A stretch of 64,000 nt of DNA from Rhynchopus sp. YZ270_cl-10 (taxonomy: Eukaryota; Euglenozoa; Diplonemea; Diplonemida; Diplonemidae). This document shows positions 1 to 10,689 of this stretch, in pieces; positions within the stretch are counted from its first letter, which is position 1; each line of letters opens with the position of its first letter. Location of the stretch: contig OZ037915.1 of the NCBI GenBank assembly GCA_964035575.1, positions 1,054,001-1,118,000 on the forward strand, in the 5' to 3' direction. The position numbers were made by a program, and so were the translations under genes. The notes below the pieces were generated by a model, which saw only the letters and a program-made list of their open reading frames with translations, did not search any database and was not told the DNA's origin.

Positions 1-1170
1 ACACAACCTCCTTACCGACGTCTCCTACTATGCGTCTAGAGCACCGATGAGCACGTGGTGTGCCATTCGTTGAAATATACAACCCAAGAATCCCCTGCTG
101 AGTGCACCGAGCACAGCATGAAGCCACCAGCCCACCCGGGAACGTATTGCGGGATTCGTTTAAACCACCCTGCACCCACCCACCCCGCAGTTGGCCAACC
201 TCGCCCTCAAGACGCAGTGCGTATTGCCTTCTTGGGGCACCTTTTTCCAAACAAACTCCTTTTAATCCGTTATCGAGACGCCCACCCTGCACCCACCCAC
301 CCCGAACCGAACCTACGAAGAAGGACACATGACTACCTGCTTCACCCGCACACCCTCTCTGAGGCCTAGCCAGCGATCGGGGACAGTGTTGTGTTGCATC
401 TCAAGCCTCGGGGGTGGTGCCATACCAGCAAAGTTGGTAAAGCCCGCACAGAGACCTCAAGCACACACCCGTAAACTGCCTGGGCGAACCATAGGTACTG
501 GCCAAATCCCCCTCGGAACAACACGGCCCCGAGAAGTGGTACCCCCGCCAGTCAGGTGCGTCTCCCACCCCGCCAAAGAACGCATCATACCACTCATATC
601 GCAAGCCCGCAAAGCGAAGAGTGGAGCCCCCTGGTGGCGCTGTGGTGATTGACACCACCACACAACGACCGAACACATCGCACCACATCACACCCCACCC
701 CAACCACACGGCATCCCATCATCATGCCGTCACGTATCGCGTGTCGATACGGAGGCTTTGATCATGAGGCACGTGACGTGCAGTGATGCACGCAGAGAGA
801 TGACTGCGTCCCTGCCTACCCCACCCACCTTGCGTAGCAGTGCAGACGGCACACCTAAGCTCTCAACAGCACATCCTCTCTCAGACATGCCCCCATCCCC
901 TATCCCTATCCCTCCCCACCCCAGAGGGTCGCGAACATTCTATTCCACTCAGGGATTCCCAATGGCAGAGCTGCCCCTGTAAAGAAAAACTGCAAACAGC
1001 AAAACACAACACCTCACAACGCACCCACCTAGGGCAGCCTCGCCTTTAGAAACAAAAGAGGCATTTTGGACATGCATCAAAACACCTCTTCAGCGGAACA
1101 CCCGAACACCATAAGACGACCTCACGCATGCTTGGCCACCCTGCCCAGCAAAGCAATGGTGCCCCTCTCC
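1..1170. other. C/A-rich stretch without a confident gene
   Basis: The plus strand is rich in C and A, with recurrent CACCCACC-type words (for example near 166-190 and 280-305). The same base skew recurs at 18.2-18.95 kb, 25.1-26.0 kb and 29.8-30.8 kb. On the minus strand, 401-660 is open and reads fairly protein-like (residues such as RYEWYDAFFGG), possibly behind a CACCACAG acceptor near 630. It has no start context and no recognisable domain. It could be a terminal exon of a minus-strand gene lying outside recognition, or chance. Confidence 0.4.
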
Positions 1171-1672
1171 CTCCACCTCCACCTCCACCTCCACCTCCAC
1201 CTCCACCTCCACCTCCACCTCCACCTCCACCTCCACCTCCACCTCCACCTCCACCTCCACCTCCACCTCCACCTCCACCTCCACCTCCACCTCCACCTCC
1301 ACCTCCACCTCCACCTCCACCTCCACCTCCACCTCCACCTCCACCTCCACCTCCACCTCCACCTCCACCTCCACCTCCACCTCCACCTCCACCTCCACCT
1401 CCACCTCCACCTCCACCTCCACCTCCACCTCCACCTCCACCTCCACCTCCACCTCCACCTCCACCTCCACCTCCACCTCCACCTCCACCTCCACCTCCAC
1501 CTCCACCTCCACCTCCACCTCCACCTCCACCTCCACCTCCACCTCCACCTCCACCTCCACCTCCACCTCCACCTCCACCTCCACCTCCACCTCCACCTCC
1601 ACCTCCACCTCCACCTCCACCTCCACCTCCACCTCCACCTCCACCTCCACCTCCACCTCCACCTCCACCTCC
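1171..1672. repeat. (CTCCAC)n hexanucleotide array, about 84 copies
   Basis: Perfect tandem repetition of the 6-bp unit CTCCAC for about 500 bp, entered through CCCTCTCC and left through CCTCCGCCCCCC. All six frames stay open and encode low-complexity dipeptides or homopolymers (His-Leu, Pro, Glu-Val, Trp-Arg), so long ORFs here are artefacts. The absence of point variants suggests recent expansion or strong homogenisation. One strand is purely pyrimidine plus A, so unusual DNA structure is possible but not shown. Confidence 0.98.
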
Positions 1673-2664
1673 GCCCCCCTCTCACTCTCACTCCCACTAC
1701 ACGCTGCCTTTTTCCCCCGATCCCCTCCTCCTCCATCACGCCAGCCTCGATCTCTTGCTAAAAACCCCGCTTCTCCTATTCTGCACAGCACATCCACTCC
1801 CTTATGGTGGTTCTCGACTTACCCAAACAGAAAGCCTTGACAGATGAATGGGCCGCACATAGGGGCACGCACACATCACCACAAACACAAAGGAGCGGAC
1901 CGCGTCAAACAGAGAGAACCACCACCCCCTTTCCCCCCCCACTGAGGTACCGTCGTCAGCCCCCTCCCTTTTCTCCCTCTGCTAGATAGCTAAGGGGTTT
2001 ACAGAATCCTTAAAAGAGTGTGAGATTTCAAAGAAAAAAACCCCAACCCAGCCACACGATGAGCGAAGCGGGTTTTGTGGGTAGTTTTCTAAGAGTAACA
2101 CCATGAGGACCTTAAAAAATGCCGGTCTTTTTAGAAGACAAAGTGAAGTTATTATAATTGCAGGTACACCTCCCGCTGACCCACGATGCCAGCTGGATGA
2201 AAAGCGCAAAGTACTCTGCAGCAACACCAGAAGAATGTAAAAGGAAATCTGACAAAAAGGTACACCTATCCTAATGGATTTGTCTGACTACCTACACGAA
2301 CCTCAAAAATGCGGTTATATGGACGCCCCATGGTTACGTTCACGATGTCGTCGTCCCCACCCCACCCCCCATCCCCTACCCTCGCACTCCACAGCCTCTC
2401 CCTCACAACGTCGCGCAATACGATTAACAACTTAGCAGCATCCACGCAGCCACGGATAACCAAAGTGTCCACATTATCCTAGCAACATTTCGAAAAAGAA
2501 AAAAAGGTTTTTTGGTAAGATGTGTATGTTGCCTGGCTGCACATCGAGGTGCAGCCCGCCACCCCCACCCCACCCCACCCCACAAGCAATAGAACATCAA
2601 TAGCGTTTGAGTGTATCCAGAGACAGAGAGAGGGACTACAAACAACCTGCGATGAACACATTCG

Positions 2665-2720
2665 TCAACGCTGTGGTGGTATAGCGTTCGGGTCTCGTAA
2701 CGACTTCGGTCCGAGCAAAA
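2665..2720 (+). repeat. Possible degenerate tRNA-derived (SINE-head-like) segment
   Basis: GGTGGTATAGCGTTCGG resembles a tRNA D-arm/A-box followed by the anticodon-stem half seen in tRNA-Thr-like genes. CTCGTAAC and GGTCCGAGC follow at roughly tRNA spacing. The anticodon and T stems do not pair well, so this is not called as a functional tRNA. It may be a decayed tRNA copy or the head of a SINE. Confidence 0.25.
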
Positions 2721-2780
2721 ACCCCCCTACCATGGTTGTTTCCTTTTTTTCTGTTGTTTCGGCAAAAAAAACAAAGAGTT

Positions 2781-2895
2781 GAAATACAAAAGCCCTCTCG
2801 TGAACAGTGTACCTTTGGTGCATAACCGGGTGTACCGGGGTGGACACCCTAACCATGCAGTCCTACAATCCATTGGTTTACATCTGATATGTGCT
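2781..2895 (+). repeat. Dispersed repeat of about 115 bp with CCTCTCGTG core (best copy)
   Basis: Begins GAAATACAAAAGCCCTCTCG, continues through a GGTGTACCGGGGTGGACAC-like segment and ends near ACATCTGATATGTGC. Degenerate or partial copies lie near 13705-13800 (head and middle), 55808-55880 (middle and tail), 61222-61300 (head) and 63621-63670 (head and middle). No terminal inverted repeats or target duplications are clear, so a SINE-like unit is possible but unproven. Confidence 0.55.
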
Positions 2896-3587
2896 ACTCC
2901 CGCTTCCACTCATCAGCTAGATGAACGGGGAAACAAAAACCAACCAAGAAGAAGAGGTACAGTAAACACTCTAATTAATAAGCATCTAATTCGCTGGTTT
3001 GAATTCCCGAAAGAGAGGCCGGGCTGTAGGTAGGTTCGGTGTACGCAATATCACCTGAAAGGGGGTGGAAAAGACAATACTGTGCAGTTGGCACGCCAAC
3101 GAGAAAGAGAAGGAGTTCATTGAGAAGGGGGAAAAAGATTTGACTTTTTTTTGAAAATGCATTGGAATGGGGGGTGAAGATAGGTTTCATTTGTTTGTCC
3201 ACCAACATACAATAACCCTGTTTAGACTAGTGTACTTTCTTTGCCACCCGTCATCACATGCACTTTTCACTGTTTCCCCCTGTTTTGATTTTTTCCTCTG
3301 TGTAAATAGAAGAACAATCAGACGGATATCATTCACTCCTTTCTCACAAAAAAACAAAATAATAGATTCATGTTAAAAAACATGATCAATCACTATCAAT
3401 CACTATCACTTGCAATTCAGGAGAAAAAACAGAAAATCACGCGAATCTCTTTATTTTGTCAAAAAAAAAAAATAAGCCACAACACCAAAAAGCAGAAGTT
3501 GACCGCAGCCCTTCTCCATTGCTTATTCACAAAGACTCCTCCCCCCCCCCCCCCCCACAAAACCCTATGAAGAAAACCTACCCATTA

Positions 3588-6500
3588 TCAATCCACATCC
3601 ATCTCACCCATCGGCTCATTGCCTTTGCCACCCACCTCCGCATCCCCTATGTCGTCAATCTCCTCAACTGGACGTCCTGGCAGGGCTTCATCCACGGGTG
3701 TGGACGACTCCTTTTCCTTTTCCTTCCCCTCCCTCCCTTCACCTTCTACTGCGATGGTCTCCTCCCGCACCTCCCCCTTCTCCCCTGCATCTTTGGGTGT
3801 ATCGCTGATATTTTGTTCAGAAGTGTCGGGAGGGTTGGCGGGATCAGTAGTGTCCACATGAGGAGGGTCGTGTGTACTGTCGGCAGCAGGAGAGGCAGGA
3901 GCAGAAGCGTCCAGCTCCGACGCAGCCCGCAGTGTCCCCGACGCACCCTGAGGCGATGCTGCGCCCTCCTCCAGCATCTGGTCCAAATCGTACGTACCTT
4001 CGAACGTAGCCCGCAAGCTCTTCTCCTTTGTGATGATACGTAATATAAACGTGTACGCATCATCAGCAAGGACACGGACAAGCGGCTGTGGGAGGGTCAG
4101 GGATTTGTAGGGTGGGTTTCGTGATAGTAGTTAAGTCGTATAGGGAAAGAAATGGGTGGGGTTAAAGCTGATATGCCAATTGTAAGAAAAAACGAAAAGT
4201 TGAAAAGATGAATGTGCCTCACAGTGCATACAACATCTTATAGAAAAGGTGTGAAAAGATGAACTTAAGAATATTTTTTTTTGCCCATTTTCTGTCGCAA
4301 AAAGGTTGAATTTAAAAAAAGGCTCCAAATATGACATTTCAAATAAAATATGATCCATACCATATTGTCGCTCCTCTCGTCTGCTTCCACCCAGAGTCGC
4401 AGAATTGACAGAGCATGCGAGAATTCTATAAGGTTCAACGACGTGCGCCGTGCCTTGAGACCACTCTTGCCACCTTTGCTCATAAGGTGAGCCTTACCGA
4501 AGGCGATGTGCGCTGCCTCCAGCGTCAACGACTCTGGGATCACCCCTGTATTAATCAACAGATTGCAAAACGCTGTCGTGGACAGCCTCTGACTACAGTC
4601 GGCTATCTTGTGAAAGGTCTCTTGCAGGTCTTCCCAAAGGTCGTTCAGACGTTCCTTTAGACAGGGCGATGCTATCAATGGACGGTACTCTTCCCATGTC
4701 CGCAACTCGTATGTGTACCTGAAGGCATGGCAAGACTCCTTTGTGGCTGAGTCGTACACAATGCGGCTCAGGACGTCTAATAAGTCTGGAACATCTGGGT
4801 CAAAGCCGACTAAGTGGTACAGCAGATTGGTGTCTAGTGCGGGTGAGGTGGCCCATAGGCGGAAGAGCTCAAGGCAAAAGATGTATAGGTAGTGGTCGCC
4901 CCCTTGGAGGAGGAGGTCCGGGGTGACATAGCATCCGAAGGATTCTGTTGTCGTGAGGGCACGGAAAACGACCTCGGCACGTTGTTGGGGTTTCGCAGTG
5001 ACCAGGTATTGTACACTTCGTGGCAGTTTCACAGCACGGCTGACAATCAACGAAATCGCCTCAACAGTACGTAGATCAGACGCAAGGTGCACCGTTTGCA
5101 CATCCGTCTTCGTCACCTTCTCAATCTTCACCAACTCAAAATTCATCCACTGATACAAAAATGCGAGAGAGATAACACTATAATCCCTGGCAAGGTCTAC
5201 TCTCTTGGTCCGATCCTCTTCTTTTTCCTTCTCTTTTTCCTTTTCTTTTTCTGAATTCTCGTTTGCGCCCCCTTTCTCTGAAGGCAGGACCAAGCCTTCA
5301 CGCACTTCTTCGTCAGAAGACTCTTTGTCGTCCTGTGTGGCGCGGAAGTCATCGTCCTCTGCGATTTGGACACCCAGGCGCTGCATGGTGCGTCGGTTTT
5401 CTATCTTCTTCAGCATGCGGACGCCGACGTGCCATTGGCGGAAGCTGCGTCCAAGAATGACTTTGTTGTTGGCAGCGGCAACGACCTTCATCATGTTGTT
5501 GTCCTCAACCTCGTCACCGAGAATGACTTTGCGCCAGGAATGGAAATAGCAGATGAGCAGGTGGCGTTTGTGCTCTGCGTTCTCCGAGGCGAGGCGCACC
5601 AAGGTGTCCTGCTGCGTGCGTGACAAGGAGACCGAGCCGCTGTCGAGCTGCGCTTGAAGCTGTGCATTGGTTGCTTTCAACGCAGCCACCTCGCGTTCCA
5701 GTTGCAACACCCGTTGTGGGTATGACGTCAACGAAACAAAGCAGGGGAGCTGCGCTTCTGCTGCAGGGGGAGGGTCGGGTGCGTCTGCAGCAGGGTCGTC
5801 TTTGTTGCCTTTGTCTTTGTCTTTAGGGCCTGGTGGGTTGGGTTCATTTGGACTCCGAAAATTCTTGGTCAAATCAATATCAATGTCACAATACACTGCC
5901 CCAAAGAGCTCAGTGAGAAGTACATTAAAAACGCTTCGAAGCGGCCCCAAGGTTTGCGTCAACTTTGCAAGAAGAAAACAGCACATTGCGGTCCGCAGTT
6001 GCGACGGTGACGGCAGATGCGCAGTGACCCCAAAGACCTGCATCATCGCCATCTCCACCTTTACCCCTACACTCGCAAAGTCCCACCCACTCTGGCTCGT
6101 CCACTCTGCGTACAGCAGACGCTGTGTGTGCAGTGCATTTTCCTCCAAATACGGGGCAGCGCGGAAGAGCTTGCGAGACGCTGCCTTGTGTTCCATTAAT
6201 CGGTTGTGCGTTGTGCTCCGTGCGTTTGTGTTTGCATCACGGTCTCCAAAAGGAACCAATGCGCCAGAGCTTGAATCTAGCGGAGAGCTTTTAGGGGAAG
6301 CAAGCTTTCCTTGATGTGGGTTCAGCACCGGAAGCAGCGTGCCCTGGGGTGACGTTGCGTCGCGTGGAGGCAGCTTGCGCCGGATGCGTTTGTTCCAGTT
6401 GTCCACTGAATGGAACTGCGTGGCGCCAGCTCGGCTGGCACGCGCCCGACGCTTGCATGCGTTGATCACGTCAGAACGGTTGTAGCGTTTCCCTAGGCCG

Positions 6501-6601
6501 TCGACGTTGACCATAAACTCCTTTGAAGGGTGTTCCATGCGCGGTTCTGGTGTTTCCATCGCAGCATCGTACAGCCGTGTGAGTACATCGTCTTCGGGCA
6601 T
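3588..6601 (-). CDS. Hypothetical 912-aa protein, two exons (4361..6601 and 3588..4085)
   Basis: Exon 1 begins at an ATG right after a pyrimidine tract ending CCACCCAG-AGC. The donor GTATGG at 4360 and acceptor CCTCCCACAG ending at 4086 remove a 275-bp phase-0 intron, joining ...DERSDNM to PLVRVLADDAY.... Visible features: basic N-terminal segment (about 40-75), Pro/Asp/Lys-rich linker (about 255-280), a short coiled coil beginning VLQLEREVAALKATNAQL, and two Trp-containing segments (CYFHSWRKVILG and RSFRQWHVGV). An EKEKEKEKEKE tract follows, then a helical domain whose last part alternates like a degenerate EF-hand pair (LSTTAFCNLL...LIEFSHAL). The C-terminus is acidic and disordered. I do not recognise the family; a cytoskeletal or ciliary role is only a guess. 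Without the intron the protein would end in intron-derived residues. Confidence 0.8.
4086..4360 (-). other. Predicted intron, phase 0, 275 bp
   Basis: Donor ATG|GTATGG and acceptor CCCTGACCCTCCCACAG|CCG on the minus strand. It is AT-rich. It contains a dispersed hairpin copy at 4207-4238, where AGATG pairs with CATCT and an inner ATGTGC/GTGCAT stem includes wobble pairs. Confidence 0.7.
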
Positions 6602-6960
6602 GCTCTGGGTGGAGGATGGATGGATGTGGGTTGGGGGAAGGGGGGAGGGAAAGGGGGAAGTGGTACAACCGCAAAAGAACGACTTGACAACCCTTTGTTC
6701 TCCCGACTTCTGTTTAAAAGCAAATCACACACCCCTGTTGCTTAAGATATGTAGTACCTGAAGTGCAAAGTGGTGAACACAACAAGAACGCAGCATCTAC
6801 TAGTGCACAATGGAAATTGCCACTGCAGATAGCTCGTCAGCGTAAGGCTCGTCAAGCAGTCTAACATTTGCGAAGAAACTATGGAAACGGTATGCAGGCG
6901 TGGGTCTTCTCAGAGCGGCAGGTCTTCATTATGTACTATGCAGACAGGTCCTTGCAGGCC

Positions 6961-8763
6961 TCACAAACCATTGTCCAGTTCAGTAAGCTTTTCCAATCTC
7001 ATGTCCCTTGCCCCCTCCAGTCGTTGTGCCAAGGCCACACTCAGAAGCCCACCCTTGACTGTCGAGGGATGCACGTTCAAAGGGCTCCGTTCGCAAGGAC
7101 AACCCTGTGCAGCCTCTTCAACCGCTGCTGCAGACACATCGCCTTTCAGGTACTTCCGCACTGCTGTGTTGTAGTTCTCCCACTTCTTGTTCTTCCCGAT
7201 CTGGTACATCCATTCTTCAGTCGCGTGGTCGGCTTCTTCGTTGCCAGGCAGAAGCTCGGCAACCACTTCAGGTGTGTCAGAGGTTGCAGACACTTCCACC
7301 TTGCACGGAATCAGGCGCATCTCGTGTTCACACTCAGCATCGCTGAAGCACGTACGGTTGCAGAGCACATCGCAGCCAAGGATACGTCCTGCACGTTCCA
7401 TCCCATGCACGTCACGCACAAGTGTGCCCACCATGCTGAAGCGGCGCATCACTTCACACCCCATGTCACCACGCAGCACCTTCCCAGTCGCAACACCGAT
7501 GTTCACCTGCGACAGCTTCAACCCCCTGAACAGCATCGTTGCTGTGTGCAGTGCTGAGGTGGCGTGGTTTGCACACTGTCTTGACGTGTTGAACGAGCAG
7601 TGCACCCTGTCACCGACAAACACGTCCACCATCCCACGGTGTGACTCTGTTGCTTGCAACGTCTTCAGAAGAAGAGTTGTGAAGAAGGAGGCGAAGTGTG
7701 CACTGTCCTGCTCCACCAGACGCAACGTGTCTTTGATGTTCACCGTCAGCAGAGTCGCCTTCACAGAGGTGAGCAAAGCAACGTGTCGTACAACTGCAGC
7801 AGGTAAGCTTCCATATGTGGAACTACTCTCAGAAGATGCTGTTTGCTCTGCACAATCTTGTTCTGTACCTTCTGTACTGACGTCTTCAGGGCACTGAACT
7901 TCGCTGTCTTCATCCACAAGCAGACACGTCAGTGGCAGGTACGCTTTGTACGACCGCAGGTTCTTCTCCAACGCACGCAGTGCCACCGTCATCCCCTCAG
8001 GCAGCTCATGTTCATGCTCACCCAGCAGCTCCGCCACCTTCTCCACGTCGTATCCCGCCAGGAGCGAGGCGATCTCCTGCACAGCGTTGATCGTCCGCTC
8101 CATTGATGCTTGCTCCTTCAGCACTTGGCGTGCGAAACTACGTGTAACCATGAAGTCAACAGAAAACACAAAGACTGCAGTTAGCAGGCGAGACGAAGGG
8201 AACGGCACTGGACAGGGTGGCGTCTCACAAACAAACTTCTCCTGCAAGGAATACAGCCGTCCGTACTTACCCTCCTGTTCAGGCATCCCTGGCAGTTCGA
8301 ACAGACCAAACCTGAAGCTCTCCTCAACACCAAGCAGCAACAACCACATGACAATGAAACAGACAAGACCCAAACTGTACCGTGTGGGCACCTGCATCAC
8401 AAGCAACGTGTCGATGACGATCACAAGGATGGGCCACACTTCCATTGAGAGTGCTCGTGCACTAAAATCCCACATGAGTATTCCAAATGCCATCACGTAC
8501 ACCGTGCCCACCACCAGCCTTGTTGTCAACGGAACCCTGCACAGCACTGAACAGATCACAATGCTGAACCCAAGAAGGCCCATCAGTGTCCCACCGAAGA
8601 CTATGGGCTTTCTTCGCTGCTGGTCCAAATTGAACAGCAGATTTAATACAGTCGCCAACCAACTCACACATGAAGCGGTGAAGAACTGTGTGCGCAGCTC
8701 CTTCTTTTTGGTGCTCAGTGTCCCGTCCAAGGAGAGCACGCCATTGAGACACTGCATCCCCAT
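6961..8763 (-). CDS. Class III nucleotidyl cyclase-like membrane protein, 600 aa
   Basis: Six hydrophobic segments are visible at about 28-47, 54-75, 83-98, 109-124, 130-147 and 192-207. A linker with LRSYKAYLPLTCLL (269-282) and a Ser/Glu/Cys-rich loop (285-318) follow. Residues about 333-470 have the layout of a class III cyclase homology domain: TLLTVNIKD at the place of the first beta strand, VFVGDRVHCSF at the second metal strand, and NIGVATGKVLRGDMG then MVGTLVRDVHGMERAG toward the dimer region. Known cyclases have Asp in the first strand and an N...R pair in the last motif. Here the first acidic residue is Asn and the last motif reads VRDVHGMER, so catalysis is doubtful. A YNTAVRKYLKGD helix pair follows, like tails after other cyclase domains. 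It probably sits in a membrane and senses or scaffolds. The upstream tract ends CACCACAAGAACACAG, acceptor-like. Confidence 0.75.
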   Translation of the reverse strand: MGMQCLNGVLSLDGTLSTKKKELRTQFFTASCVSWLATVLNLLFNLDQQRRKPIVFGGTLMGLLGFSIVICSVLCRVPLTTRLVVGTVYVMAFGILMWDFSARALSMEVWPILVIVIDTLLVMQVPTRYSLGLVCFIVMWLLLLGVEESFRFGLFELPGMPEQEGKYGRLYSLQEKFVCETPPCPVPFPSSRLLTAVFVFSVDFMVTRSFARQVLKEQASMERTINAVQEIASLLAGYDVEKVAELLGEHEHELPEGMTVALRALEKNLRSYKAYLPLTCLLVDEDSEVQCPEDVSTEGTEQDCAEQTASSESSSTYGSLPAAVVRHVALLTSVKATLLTVNIKDTLRLVEQDSAHFASFFTTLLLKTLQATESHRGMVDVFVGDRVHCSFNTSRQCANHATSALHTATMLFRGLKLSQVNIGVATGKVLRGDMGCEVMRRFSMVGTLVRDVHGMERAGRILGCDVLCNRTCFSDAECEHEMRLIPCKVEVSATSDTPEVVAELLPGNEEADHATEEWMYQIGKNKKWENYNTAVRKYLKGDVSAAAVEEAAQGCPCERSPLNVHPSTVKGGLLSVALAQRLEGARDMRLEKLTELDNGL

Positions 8764-9541
8764 CTCCCCTCCCGTCAGGTATCTGTGTTCTTGTGGAGGA
8801 GTTGGAAAATAAAAGAAGTGGTTGGGTAAGAAATGGAAATGGCAGAAGAGAACTCAAGATTCCAAAGTCACTTGGTCAGAGGTACGAACACAGAGAACGT
8901 AGCACGTGTGTCAGCTCCAAACACTGCGTACCTCGTGTTTCTCTCTACCTGCACATGACACAGCTTGCGAGCACATCAGCAGGCGTACGTGACCGGCCAG
9001 CGTGTTTTGCACTGCTTTGAGAAGCGTCCCCAGTGACCCACTCTCTGCTTGCTCTCTGTGGAAGCGTGCGGCAAATAAATAAAAAACCCCCCTTCCGCAT
9101 TCTTTCATAAAAGGAGAGGAACGAGTCTTCAACCTTCAAGAGTCTCATCCTCTGTAGTGGAGGGGTGGGGGTGGAGGTGCGAACAGTTTTGTCGTATCAA
9201 CAACAATCACTTTCCACCTACCGGTAGAAAGTGGTTTGTAGTACATTCTGAGGTACTTCGCCATTGTACTGAATGAGGCATTTTCAAATGGAACATCAAA
9301 AAAAAAGGAACGTAACCTCATAAAGGCCAGTCGTTGTTGTTCGCTGGAATATAGAGAACACCTCCAGCACACAAGGCACTGGACATGTCACAAAGACGCA
9401 AGGTGGATAAAAGTTGTTTGGTGTGGAGGATCTCCTGAAGAAGAGCCTCCATCTATCAAAAGGGGAGGTGCACCTATGTATCACAGTGAACCTATTATTC
9501 AATAGGTCAACCGTTTTTTTTTTTTTTTTTTTTTTTTGGAA
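8764..9541. other. Intergenic, nothing recognised
   Basis: Spacer upstream of the cyclase-like gene. Short overlapping ORFs on both strands show no domain or start context. It ends in a long poly-T run at 9514-9537. Confidence 0.5.
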
Positions 9542-9549
9542 ATAAAATC

Positions 9550-9846
9550 AGGCTCTCCGCTAGGATTTCCGATTTTGAAAATATTCTGTTGATGGTCCAC
9601 GTTGGTGGGGTACATGCTTGCGCCGCAGGCGCACGGTACGCAACTTTTTTTTTTACCAACGCCCGATTTTGACTTTTTTGGGACGTTTGAGCACTCACCT
9701 CTCCATATCTTCTTCTCCTGAGCTTTTTTGACAGGTAGAACGGGTCTGAACCACTTAGCAGAACTTTTTTTTTTTTTCTTTTTTTCCCCATTTTCAAAAA
9801 GTTCTGTTGACAATCAACAGAACTTTAGTACCTAGCGGAGTGCCTG
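9550..9846. mobile_element. hAT-type MITE, 297 bp, with intact 8-bp TSD
   Basis: Terminal inverted repeats CAGGCTCTCCGCTAGG and CCTAGCGGAGTGCCTG differ at one base. The 8 bp on both sides are identical: AATAAAAT at 9542-9549 and 9847-9854. An 8-bp target duplication and CAGG-type termini fit the hAT superfamily. There is no coding capacity. It carries a 22-nt GC-rich hairpin motif at 9620-9641 and an internal palindrome around 9798-9826 (AAGTTCTGTTGACAATCAAC...). Confidence 0.9.
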
Positions 9847-9854
9847 AATAAAAT

Positions 9855-10689
9855 TGTTTTGTTTTTCTTATTATATATTGCCAAGTAATAATAGGGTCCC
9901 CACCTTTTATGATTTCCACGTCATTGAACACAGAAATCGGTGAGCGGAGAGAGAGGAGGAATATAGTTACCACCCAACTGGGCATATTTTCTGCGGAGGA
10001 GTCGTGAAAAGACTCTTCTGCTTGTAGCACTGCCTGTTTACTGAAAGAAAAATTTGACTCGAAATACATTACTGCACCGGAGAAAAAGAAGGTAAACGGG
10101 GTACATTTTGCCGCTGCTGGAAGAAACTAAATCGCAAACAGACGAGAAAAAAAAAGGGGAGAACTTTTGGTTGTTAGGGTGACTACACTAAAACTAATAA
10201 GTTTTCAACAAAAAAAAATAGTAAAAAATCTTCAAAGACAAAAAGAAAACTTCCAGACATACTCCAGATTGCAGAGGATCTTTTGTTGTTTCTTTTTGAA
10301 TTTCAAAATTCAAAAGAAAATGAACACTTTTTGATTCCCCACAAAAAGGTGAAACGGATTACCACGCTTATATAGACGCATTCATTTTGTGAAGAAAAGC
10401 ACTTGCTTTTAAAATAAAATAAAAACGAAAGAAGTGAAAAATGAATGCGTAAAACGGGTGTGTAGGATAAGATAAAAAAAAGGAACAAGACAAAAAGGGA
10501 GGTTTTTTCGTTAATCGCTCGCAAGTTAGTTGCCCTCTTTCCCACTAAAGTGTGCGGTGATGTGTGGGAAAGAAAACAACAAGTTAGCGGGTATTTACTT
10601 TCATTTATATTTCTCAGCATTGCATTCCAAATGGAATTGTGTCATTTGTTGAAAACAAGCTGCCATGTGTGCCTCTGTGAAGACGACCC
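9855..10689. other. AT-rich intergenic stretch, nothing recognised
   Basis: Poly-A and poly-T rich spacer between the MITE and the DUF1080 ORF. Small ORFs only, no domain. Confidence 0.5.

Larger units (their letters stand above)
1673..3587. other. Gene-free stretch with decayed repeats
   Basis: No supported gene. It holds a possible tRNA-derived segment near 2669-2715, a copy of the CCTCTCGTG-loop repeat at 2781-2895 and a poly-C run at 3541-3556. The DNA becomes AT-rich with many poly-A and poly-T runs after about 2000. Confidence 0.5.

Noticed and set aside
1066-1847. His-Leu, poly-Pro, Glu-Val and Trp-Arg repeat ORFs
   Set aside because: Translations of the CTCCAC array only; no flanking coding signal.
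2665-2720. Functional tRNA-Thr gene
   Set aside because: Anticodon and T stems do not pair and there are extra bases in the anticodon arm; kept only as a degenerate tRNA-derived segment.
3588-4081. Separate small acidic gene at 3588-4016
   Set aside because: Better explained as the second exon of the 912-aa gene, with a clean acceptor at 4086 and matching phase.
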